A DNA stretch of 8,716 bases from an uncultured Oscillospiraceae bacterium (lineage in GTDB: Bacteria; Bacillota; Clostridia; Oscillospirales; Acutalibacteraceae), in assembly GCA_900547305.1 (NCBI GenBank), contig URGH01000086.1, forward strand, positions 1 to 8,716, read 5' to 3'. The translations under genes and the position numbers were made by a program. Below the pieces are notes generated by a model. That model searched no databases, had not been told where the DNA came from, and was given only the letters and a program-made list of their open reading frames with translations. Positions within the stretch are counted from its first letter, which is position 1, and every line of letters starts with the position of its first letter. Shown here in pieces: positions 1-4,974 of this stretch.

Positions 1-48
1 GCGGCAGCCGAGACGGTGGGTCGGCTTGTCCGACACGGAGGGGTTGTT
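1..48. repeat. Hairpin intergenic repeat, CCCCTCnGT family (partial, runs off the window)
   Basis: Non-coding DNA with a stem GTCGG (20-24) / CCGAC (30-34). On the minus strand the stem is preceded by CCCCTCCGT (43 down to 35). The same core, CCCCTCAGT and CCCCTCTGT, occurs twice at the right end of the window on the plus strand, also followed directly by small hairpins. The left copy is therefore inverted relative to the right ones. Elements of this look are common between genes in clostridial genomes from general familiarity, but that was not checked here. It begins before base 1, so its left limit is unknown. Confidence 0.5.
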
Positions 49-125
49 ACAAGTTAGATGTTAAAATACCGCTCTGTTTTGACTTGCGTCAAAAAGAAGG
101 GAGCCTTGTGTTTTCGGTTTATGCT

Positions 126-398
126 TCAATCCCTTTTCTTCGGGGCTTTTTCATGCCTGCCGAATAAGGCGTCGTAAAAATTTTCGGCGTTGCCGCTGTT
201 TACAAAAGGCAGTAAGCAAAGGCGGTGGCATATTAGCTGCCTGCGCCAGTATAAATACTCCCCCCGTGACTCCGCGCGCCGCATTTCCATAATAAAATAT
301 CGGCTGTCATTATGGTGAGGAACAATAAAAGCAATAAATTTCACAACAAGCATTACCGCAAAAGGCAACGCCAGCATTCCAACCGCAATATACTCCAC
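126..398 (-). CDS. Small single-span membrane protein, unknown function
   Basis: A 90-residue protein that I do not assign a function. After a short N-terminus (VEYIAVG), a hydrophobic segment at about residues 5-28 should cross the membrane once. The rest is basic and aromatic, with an Arg/Glu stretch (EMRRAESRGEYLYWRRQL), two cysteines around CHRLC, and a Lys-rich tail. The family seems to recur in clostridia as a hypothetical protein, from memory and unverified. The open frame extends to a TTG at 467, but that TTG is the -35 box of a good promoter, so translation cannot start there. The chosen start is GTG at 398, with GGGGAAG (416-410) 11 bases upstream; ATG at 377 is the fallback. It is transcribed away from the XRE gene at 780, across a structured non-coding region. 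No convincing terminator follows it. Confidence 0.65.
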   Translation of the reverse strand: MEYIAVGMLALPFAVMLVVKFIAFIVPHHNDSRYFIMEMRRAESRGEYLYWRRQLICHRLCLLPFVNSGNAENFYDALFGRHEKAPKKRD

Positions 399-431
399 TT
401 TTTTTACAACTTCCCCGTATTTTATTTTCCT

Positions 432-467
432 ACATATTATTTTAGCGGATTTTCCGCTAAAAGTCAA
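432..467 (-). promoter_or_regulatory. Promoter of the small membrane gene with a palindromic operator in its spacer
   Basis: On the minus strand, -35 TTGACT (467-462), a 17-base spacer and -10 TAAAAT (444-439) form a strong sigma-A type promoter, with predicted start near 432. A perfect inverted repeat fills the spacer and part of the -10: arms TTTAGCGGA (441-449) and TCCGCTAAA (453-461) around TTT. A protein bound there would block RNA polymerase. The nearby XRE regulator (780-998) is the obvious candidate ligand, but this is inference. The promoter also rules out the upstream TTG as start codon. Confidence 0.7.
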
Positions 468-517
468 TAGCGAATTATTTTCTTAAATATAATAAAAATA
501 ATAATATAAAATCAGTC

Positions 518-635
518 TGTCGATAAACCCCAAAATTTATTTTTGCGGCGGTAACGCCGCATTCACGTTTTTCCGCTGACACGTGCGGCGGAAAAACACC
601 TTGTAAGCGAAAAATAGCCTAAAAGGCTATTTTTC
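518..635 (+). ncRNA. Possible small RNA or leader segment with three stem-loops
   Basis: This stretch codes for nothing convincing but folds strongly. Stem 1 is TGCGGCG/CGCCGCA (544-550/555-561) closed by GTAA, a GNRA-type tetraloop. Stem 2 is a perfect 10-pair stem GTTTTTCCGC/GCGGAAAAAC (567-576/588-597) with an 11-base loop holding CACGTG. Stem 3 (609-635) looks like a terminator. An AT-rich tract just before it contains TATAAA(AT) at 505-512, a possible -10, but no clear -35, so the 5' end near 518 is a guess. It could instead be the first part of a long leader of the XRE gene at 780. Strand is inferred from the terminator-like end. Confidence 0.3.
609..635 (+). terminator. Terminator-like hairpin between two divergent genes
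   Basis: GAAAAATAGCC (609-619) and GGCTATTTTTC (625-635) form a perfect 11-pair stem around TAAAA, with the T-run in the 3' arm and an A-run in the 5' arm, so it could work in either direction. It lies between divergently transcribed genes, where no protein-coding transcript needs to end. It would therefore terminate either a small RNA or an attenuated leader of the downstream XRE gene. Confidence 0.5.
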
Positions 636-653
636 AAGAGCACTGGGGTGGTA

Positions 654-741
654 TTGGCGGGGATAGAGTGCAGTCCGAAAATCTTTGATTTTCGAGCGAG
701 CGGCATTCCCGCCAAGAGCGTGGCGAAAAGTCGGCACGCTC
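654..741 (+). other. Structured segment upstream of the XRE gene (nested and tandem stem-loops)
   Basis: An outer stem TTGGCGGG/CCCGCCAA (654-661/708-715) encloses a perfect 8-pair hairpin CGAAAATC-TTT-GATTTTCG (676-694). Directly after it comes GAGCGTG/CACGCTC (716-722/735-741), then an A-run. The segment lies immediately before the ribosome-binding site of the XRE gene. It may be a structured 5' leader or a dispersed repeat. The reading frame of the regulator stays open back to a GTG at 648, but this part has no credible start site and its sequence is explained by the stems, so I treat it as non-coding. Confidence 0.45.
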
Positions 742-779
742 AAAAAAACGTGTTCGGTAAACAAATACGGAGGTATACT

Positions 780-998
780 ATGCCGCTTTATCCGAGAATA
801 AGGGATCTCAGAGAGGACAACGACATAACCCAGACCCAAATGGGTAAAATTCTTTCCTGCAGTCAGCGGGTATACAGCAACTACGAGCGCGGGGAAATCG
901 ATATTCCCACCTACACGCTTATTAAGATTGCCGATTTTTATAATGTTTCCGTGGATTACCTTTTAAACCGAACGGATAACCCGAGGGTAAACCTTTAA
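780..998 (+). CDS. Small XRE-family (HTH_3) transcriptional regulator
   Basis: A 72-residue DNA-binding protein consisting almost only of a Cro/C1-type helix-turn-helix domain. The N-terminus PRIRDLREDNDITQTQMG leads into the recognition region SQRVYSNYERGE (about 29-40), followed by IPTYTLIKIADFYNVS and VDYLLNRTDNP (59-68), which is typical of stand-alone clostridial regulators of this type. No sensor domain is present, so it likely acts as a dimeric repressor. The start at 780 is well supported: GGAGG (769-773) lies six bases upstream. Its target is not known; the palindromic promoter at 441-461 is the best local candidate, and half-site-like copies of that operator lie at 567-597. It ends tail to tail with the HD gene, the two stop codons sharing TTAA. 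Confidence 0.88.
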   Translation: MPLYPRIRDLREDNDITQTQMGKILSCSQRVYSNYERGEIDIPTYTLIKIADFYNVSVDYLLNRTDNPRVNL

Positions 999-1492
999 TT
1001 TTTCTCTCTTATCCGCTCAAACGCTTCCCTTATCTGCCTGTTTTTATAGGCCCTTGCGGCGAAAATTTCATATATCGAGCAGCCTTTATCCACAAGGCAG
1101 ACCAAAAGGCTCTCTTTGTAGGTCGGCGGCGTAAACGTAAGCGGAAACATATGCTTTTTTATAATATCCCGCTCCCTGTCGCTTAACTCAAAATCCTCTT
1201 CGGCATTTTTAAGCGCCGCGCTTGGGTGGTATCTGCCGTGCATTGGTCTGTTTTTATCGGGTATGTGCCAGTCGTAAAGAAAATAATCGTGCAAAAGCGC
1301 CCCGCGCACAAGCTCGGTTTCATGGCGTTTAAGCGGCTTAAAGCGCTCTGCCAGTCGGTAGCAGTAGTACGCCACGGCTATGCAGTGCAAAAGGCACGGG
1401 GTGCTCCCGTGCTGAATAAAAAGCGCTGTTTTTGAAAGCCGCGAATGCGCCGCGGCGGCGGTAATAATATTTATGAAATCCGTATTTTTCAT
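995..1492 (-). CDS. HD-domain protein (putative metal-dependent phosphohydrolase)
   Basis: A 165-residue soluble protein matching the HD superfamily pattern: H36, H68-D69 in LLHDYFLYDWH, and D135 in VDKGC, with further histidines at 85, 89 and 114 that could complete a metal site. HD proteins hydrolyse phosphate esters such as nucleotides, but substrate cannot be read from this sequence. The motif spacing and the segment PPTYKESLLVCLVDK resemble small uncharacterised clostridial HD proteins rather than the RelA/SpoT or dGTPase families. The start is ATG 1492 with no Shine-Dalgarno site; instead a near-consensus promoter ends six bases before it, so the mRNA is probably leaderless. It follows the ferredoxin gene by 40 bases and could also be reached by read-through from it. 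Confidence 0.82.
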   Translation of the reverse strand: MKNTDFINIITAAAAHSRLSKTALFIQHGSTPCLLHCIAVAYYCYRLAERFKPLKRHETELVRGALLHDYFLYDWHIPDKNRPMHGRYHPSAALKNAEEDFELSDRERDIIKKHMFPLTFTPPTYKESLLVCLVDKGCSIYEIFAARAYKNRQIREAFERIREKN

Positions 1493-1526
1493 ACTAATAT
1501 TATACCGCCGCCTATTACTTTGTCAA
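1493..1526 (-). promoter_or_regulatory. Near-consensus promoter giving a leaderless HD-gene transcript
   Basis: Minus strand: TTGACA (1526-1521), 16-base spacer, TATAAT (1504-1499), then ATTAGT and the ATG at 1492. With the usual distance from the -10, the first transcribed base is the A of the start codon. Both hexamers are perfect consensus matches. No purine-rich ribosome-binding site lies before the ATG, consistent with a leaderless message. The -35 begins seven bases after the ferredoxin stop codon. Confidence 0.75.
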
Positions 1527-1532
1527 TAAGCT

Positions 1533-2237
1533 TTATTCTAAAATTTCGCCGTCGGTTGAAATTGTAACTACCTGCCACGGAATAAACTTTCCGCTGTTTT
1601 GCAGGGCGGTTTTCGCTGCGGCTTCAAGTCCGCCGCAGCAGGGAACCTCCATTCGCACCACGGTAACGCTCTTAATATCGTTATTCGCAATTATTTCGGT
1701 CAGCTTTTCGGAGTAATCCACACTGTCAAGCTTGGGGCAGCCCACAAGCGTTATGTGCCCTTTTATAAATTTTTCATGAAAAGCGGCGTAGGCGTATGCC
1801 GTGCAATCCGCCGCGATAAGCAGCTTCGCGCCGTTAAAATAGGGTGCGTTTACGGGCACCAGTTTTATTTGTACGGGCCATTGCGAAAGCCGGCTTTCGG
1901 CGTATTCTGCGCCCTGCCCCGCCTTTTCCGCTTTTTCGCCGTGCTTTATGCTGCGGCTTGCCGTTCCGGGACATCCGCACGGCAGCGGCGCTTTTTCATT
2001 TTTAGCCTTGTTTGCCGCAACCGCCGCCTCGTCATATGCCGCCGCCTCGCGCTCAACAAAGGTTATGGCTCCCGTGGGGCATGCGGGCAGGCAGTCGCCC
2101 AGGCCGTCGCAGTAATCGTCGCGCAATAGCTTTGCCTTGCCGTTTACCATGCCGATAGCGCCCTCGTGGCATGCGTTTGCGCAGGCGCCGCAGCCGTTGC
2201 ATTTTTCTTCGTCTATGCTTATAATTTTTCTTATCAT
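1533..2237 (-). CDS. Ferredoxin-like iron-sulfur protein with cysteine-rich C-terminal domain
   Basis: A 234-residue cytosolic protein. Residues 1-60 are a bacterial-type ferredoxin domain: C13-x2-C16-x2-C19-x3-C23 for the first half, and C43-x5-C49-x3-C53-P for the second. In the second motif the expected middle cysteine is L46, so the second cluster has only three standard ligands. After a linker rich in Ala/Glu/Lys comes a domain with C87-G-C89-P, D144-C145, G166-C167-P-K and P199-C200-C201-G-G, which could hold another metal centre. The architecture resembles electron-transfer proteins found near hydroxylamine reductase/Hcp genes in anaerobes, but no hcp is in this window and the redox partner is unknown. 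The start is clear: GGGAGGT (2252-2246) eight bases before ATG. A Crp/Fnr-like site lies upstream, fitting redox or nitrosative-stress control. Confidence 0.8.
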   Translation of the reverse strand: MIRKIISIDEEKCNGCGACANACHEGAIGMVNGKAKLLRDDYCDGLGDCLPACPTGAITFVEREAAAYDEAAVAANKAKNEKAPLPCGCPGTASRSIKHGEKAEKAGQGAEYAESRLSQWPVQIKLVPVNAPYFNGAKLLIAADCTAYAYAAFHEKFIKGHITLVGCPKLDSVDYSEKLTEIIANNDIKSVTVVRMEVPCCGGLEAAAKTALQNSGKFIPWQVVTISTDGEILE

Positions 2238-2258
2238 TTTAAATTACCTCCCTTGGTA

Positions 2259-2308
2259 TGGCTCTATTATATCAGCCGCACCGCGGGAGGTATGTTGTTA
2301 TTACAACA
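2259..2308 (-). promoter_or_regulatory. Activator-type promoter of the ferredoxin gene with Crp/Fnr-like operator
   Basis: The -10 TATAAT lies at 2271-2266 (minus strand), predicting a start at 2259, but no recognisable -35 hexamer exists at the right distance. In its place is an inverted repeat TGTTGT-TATT-ACAACA (2293-2308), equivalent to TGTTG-N6-CAACA, the half-site spacing of Crp/Fnr-family operators. Its centre, 2300.5, falls at -41.5, the class II activator position. The regulator itself is not in the window. An HcpR- or Fnr-type protein is a reasonable guess, not a demonstrated one. Confidence 0.6.
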
Positions 2309-2329
2309 AAATTTAACTTTTTTTGTTTT

Positions 2330-3223
2330 TCAGCAAAGTTTTATAATAACCATTGCGCCTATGCCGATTATTACGCCCAAAATACTGTAAACCGAGAGTT
2401 TCTCCTTATACATTGCCGCCGCAACAAGGGTTGATATTACCGTTCCGCCGCCGTTTATAAACGTAAAAAGGAAAACGGGCGGCAAAAGCGCGGTCAGCTT
2501 TGTTGCAAACTGATTTATAACAAACACTGCGGCAGCCAGCGCCGCCCCGCAGATATACAGCGTTTTCCCGAGCTTAACCTTTTCCCCTCCGTCTGCCTCT
2601 GCCTGACGTCTGCCCAGAATAAGCGCCGCGGGATACCCCGCCGCTGCCGCAATTCCGAAAGATAAAAGCGAAAACAGGCTTATGCTTCCGTTCGGCACAT
2701 AATGGGTATACATTTGCTGCGCAAGCATTGTAAGCCCGTTTGAAAGCATTGCGCCAATGAGCAAAAGAAAGGTTTTAAGGCTGAAACCGTTGTATGTATT
2801 TTCGGAATTTTTAATAAGCAGCCAAGCCGAAACAAAAAACACGGCGGTGCCCACGCCCTGCAAAAGGCTTACAGGCTGGTCAAACAAAAAAACGCCCGCC
2901 GCTACGGGAACCAGCAGTCCGGCGGTGGAGAACATTGAAACCAGGCTCACCGTGCCGCTTTTCATTCCGTAAATACCGAAGAAAGTGCTGAAAAAGAGCG
3001 ACGCACCCGACAAAAGCGCTATTGCCGCGGTAGGCAGGTCAATTTTAAGCTCCGACAGACTGCCCAGCACCAGCACAAGCCCCAAAACCGCCGACAAGGT
3101 ATACTGGTAGGCTGTATACCTTACCGTAACGGCAATATTCCCCGCCTTGTTGCTTGACATTTTGCTGAAAATCGCCTGAACCACGCGCGCAATTAAAATC
3201 GATAAAAGATAAATATAAATCAT
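2330..3223 (-). CDS. DMT-superfamily (EamA-like) membrane transporter
   Basis: A 297-residue integral membrane protein with about ten hydrophobic segments in two similar halves, as in drug/metabolite transporters. Length fits the family. The first half has the loop GIYGMKSGTVSLVSMFSTAG and then FDQPVSLLQGVG; the second ends FINGGGTVISTLVAAAMYKE followed by KLSVYSILGVIIGIGAMV, where the Lys-Glu-Lys before the last helix matches the usual EamA repeat ending. The substrate (metabolite, amino acid or drug export) is not predictable. The frame is open to TTG 3241, but that codon overlaps the ribosome-binding site GAGGGGG (3239-3233), so ATG 3223, nine bases downstream of it, is the start. It is divergent from the LacI-type gene with overlapping promoters, suggesting control by that regulator. 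No clear terminator separates it from the ferredoxin gene. Confidence 0.85.
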   Translation of the reverse strand: MIYIYLLSILIARVVQAIFSKMSSNKAGNIAVTVRYTAYQYTLSAVLGLVLVLGSLSELKIDLPTAAIALLSGASLFFSTFFGIYGMKSGTVSLVSMFSTAGLLVPVAAGVFLFDQPVSLLQGVGTAVFFVSAWLLIKNSENTYNGFSLKTFLLLIGAMLSNGLTMLAQQMYTHYVPNGSISLFSLLSFGIAAAAGYPAALILGRRQAEADGGEKVKLGKTLYICGAALAAAVFVINQFATKLTALLPPVFLFTFINGGGTVISTLVAAAMYKEKLSVYSILGVIIGIGAMVIIKLC

Positions 3224-3224
3224 A

Positions 3225-3261
3225 TTGACAGTCCCCCTCAAGTTCTGATATTATATTATCA
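3225..3261 (+). promoter_or_regulatory. Promoter of the LacI-family gene, overlapping the divergent transporter promoter
   Basis: Plus strand: TTGACA (3225-3230), 18-base spacer, TATTAT (3249-3254), predicted start near 3261. On the minus strand TATAAT (3255-3250) is the -10 for the transporter gene (start near 3243), though its -35 is weak. The two -10 elements occupy almost the same base pairs, so both promoters cannot be used at once. The lacI -35 also overlaps the transporter start codon region. Confidence 0.55.
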
Positions 3262-3278
3262 CGGCGCGCATATTTATT

Positions 3279-3308
3279 CAACCGATTGCGCACCGAAAAA
3301 TTTTCGGT
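3279..3308. promoter_or_regulatory. Two candidate operators in the lacI/transporter intergenic region
   Basis: CAACCGATTG (3279-3288) is an imperfect palindrome (four of five pairs) with a central CG, the hallmark of LacI-family operators. It spans about -36 to -45 of the transporter promoter and about +19 to +28 of lacI, so binding could control both. Immediately next to it is a perfect inverted repeat ACCGAAAA-A-TTTTCGGT (3292-3308), ending five bases before the lacI ribosome-binding site. Which of the two, if either, is bound by the regulator cannot be decided from sequence. Confidence 0.4.
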
Positions 3309-3325
3309 TTTCGGGGTGGCTTAAA

Positions 3326-4282
3326 ATGACTCTTTCAAAGCTGGCAAAACTTGCGAATGTGGCGGTTTCCACCGCTTCAAAAGCATTTTCAATGAGCGGC
3401 GATATAAACGAGCAAACAAGGGAAGAAATTTTCCGAATAGCACGGGAAAACGGCTGCTTTAAAAAATTTTTCAACGCAAAATACCCTAAATTCGTAGCGG
3501 CTGTTATCTGCCCCGAGGTCAACAGTCGGCATTATTCGGAGCTGTGCTTTGCGCTGCAGCGCCGACTTCAGGCGCGGGGCTGTGAGCTTTGCATTGCGTC
3601 AAGCGAGTTTTCGCATGCCGTCGCTTTGGAAAAAACGGATTACTACGAAAAATATTCCTCTGCCGACGCAATTATTCTTATAGACTCCGGCATTACTCTC
3701 CCCTCCCATGAAACCCCGATAATTTTGGTAGGCGATCATACCGAAAACGCCGACGTTACAATACGCCTTGATTACGAATCCGCCTTAAAAACAGCCGTGC
3801 TTGATTTTAAAAGCTCGGGCGTTTCCCGCATTGGCTTTATAGGCGAGGAGCATACCGCCGCAAAACTTGCCGCTTTCAAAAAAATTGTTGCGGAAATTTT
3901 CGGCAAAGCGGACGAAAAATACATAATTACCGTGCCCGAGCGCTTTGAAAAAGGCGGCTACGCGGCGGCTCGGGAGCTTTATTCTTCGGGCGCGCTGCCC
4001 GAGGCGCTTATTTGCGCGTATGACGATATGGCGCTCGGCGCAATGCGCTTTTTAAGCGAAAAAAATATTTCCGTACCGGGGCAGATAAAAATACTCGGAA
4101 TGGATAATATTCCCCACTCCGAGTATTTTGTGCCGAGTCTTTCAACCGTTGATTTTATGAACGAAGAAATTGCCAAAACCGCCGCGGAAAGCGTTTTTGA
4201 AATTCTGGACGGAAAAACGCCGCAAAAGGAGTACTGTTTTTCGGCGCGGCTTATCCGGCGGGAATCTTCTCTTACACCGTAA
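3326..4282 (+). CDS. LacI-family transcriptional regulator
   Basis: A 318-residue repressor-type protein. The N-terminal helix-turn-helix is canonical (LSKLAKLANVAVSTASKAFS, residues 3-22, then INEQTREEIFRIARENG). From about residue 56 a periplasmic-binding-protein-like effector domain follows, with ICAYDDMALGAMRFL, VPGQIKILGMDN and SLSTVDF in the usual order, and the common C-terminal ending LIRRESS. The linker is odd: where most members have a Y-x-P-N-x-x-A-R-x-L hinge helix, this one reads GCFKKFFNAKYPKF, which belongs to a divergent subfamily. The ligand is probably a sugar or nucleoside but is not identifiable. ATG 3326 follows GGGGTGG (3313-3319) by six bases. The gene is divergent from the transporter, its likely target, and its last 11 bases overlap the end of tcdA on the other strand. 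Confidence 0.9.
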   Translation: MTLSKLAKLANVAVSTASKAFSMSGDINEQTREEIFRIARENGCFKKFFNAKYPKFVAAVICPEVNSRHYSELCFALQRRLQARGCELCIASSEFSHAVALEKTDYYEKYSSADAIILIDSGITLPSHETPIILVGDHTENADVTIRLDYESALKTAVLDFKSSGVSRIGFIGEEHTAAKLAAFKKIVAEIFGKADEKYIITVPERFEKGGYAAARELYSSGALPEALICAYDDMALGAMRFLSEKNISVPGQIKILGMDNIPHSEYFVPSLSTVDFMNEEIAKTAAESVFEILDGKTPQKEYCFSARLIRRESSLTP

Positions 4283-4973
4283 GCCTTTTTATTGCTTCGG
4301 CGGCGGCGGTAAGCCCCGCAACGCCGGGAACGGGCGCCATACTGGCGGGGCTTACCCTGCCTGTGCTGCGGTATTCGCCGCAATCCCGCGGCTTTATGGG
4401 CGGCTCGTCGCTCCAAACGGCGGTAACCCCCGAAACGCCGCGTTTTTTAAGCTCATAGCGCATAACCCGCGCTAAGGGGCAAACGCTTGTTTTTGATATA
4501 TCTGTCACCCTGATGCGCGTGGGGTCCGTTTTATTGCCTGTTCCCATAACGCTTATAAGGGGGATTTTTCTTTTGTGCGCCTGCTCCGCCAAAAAAAGTT
4601 TTGCGGTCACGTTATCCACCGCGTCTATCATAACGTCGAACTTTTCAAATGGGATTTCGCTTTCGGGCGTTATAAATTCGCAAACGGGAATTATATTGCA
4701 GTCGGGGTTAATATCCCTGTACCTTGCGGCGGCAATATCGGTCTTATTTTTCCCGACTGTAGAACTAAGCGCTATAAGCTGGCGGTTTATGTTGCTTTTT
4801 GCGACCGTGTCGTTATCGTAAATATAAAGCGTGCCGAGCCCTGAGCGCACAAGCGCCTCGGCGGCATACGACCCCACGCCCCCCAGCCCGAAAACCGCGG
4901 CGGCGGAGTGTGAAAGCTTATCTATTCCCTTTTCGCCTATAAGCGAGGCGGTTCTTAAAAGTTCTTCCCGCAT
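4272..4973 (-). CDS. tcdA: tRNA threonylcarbamoyladenosine dehydratase (TcdA/CsdL)
   Basis: A 233-residue E1-like enzyme that uses ATP to dehydrate t6A at tRNA position 37 to the cyclic form ct6A. Seen in the sequence: the nucleotide-binding loop GLGGVGS (29-35), acidic residues D53 and D55, the SNINRQ motif (60-65), K77, DAVDN (117-121), and the TcdA-specific block GTGNKTDPT (144-152) with ISKTSVCPLAR (159-169). The block and the lack of a C-terminal rhodanese or zinc region separate it from ThiF, MoeB and HesA. The frame is open to 5030, but ATG 4973 is chosen since GGAG (4984-4981) lies seven bases upstream and the preceding kinase gene ends one base before it (stop 4977-4975). It is the last gene of a four-gene operon, probably translationally coupled, and overlaps lacI tail to tail. 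Confidence 0.93.
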   Translation of the reverse strand: MREELLRTASLIGEKGIDKLSHSAAAVFGLGGVGSYAAEALVRSGLGTLYIYDNDTVAKSNINRQLIALSSTVGKNKTDIAAARYRDINPDCNIIPVCEFITPESEIPFEKFDVMIDAVDNVTAKLFLAEQAHKRKIPLISVMGTGNKTDPTRIRVTDISKTSVCPLARVMRYELKKRGVSGVTAVWSDEPPIKPRDCGEYRSTGRVSPASMAPVPGVAGLTAAAEAIKRLTV

Positions 4974-4974
4974 A

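Noticed and set aside
77..94. TTTTGAC-TTGC-GTCAAAA hairpin as terminator of the small membrane gene
   Set aside because: The stem is short and AT-rich and has no U-tract on the minus-strand 3' side.
399..467. TTG start at 467 for the small membrane protein
   Set aside because: That TTG belongs to the -35 box of the promoter, so it precedes the transcript.
676..741. Terminator of an upstream transcript
   Set aside because: The last stem is followed by an A-run, not a T-run, so it cannot act as a rho-independent terminator on the plus strand.
648..779. In-frame N-terminal extension of the XRE protein (44 extra residues from GTG 648)
   Set aside because: No ribosome-binding site fits GTG 648, the segment is explained by stems, and GGAGG is placed six bases before ATG 780.
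1599..2129. 176-residue plus-strand frame opposite the ferredoxin gene
   Set aside because: Antisense shadow in GC-rich codons; no ribosome-binding site and no recognisable domain.
3224..3241. TTG start at 3241 for the transporter
   Set aside because: It overlaps the ribosome-binding site GAGGGGG; ATG 3223 is at the proper distance.
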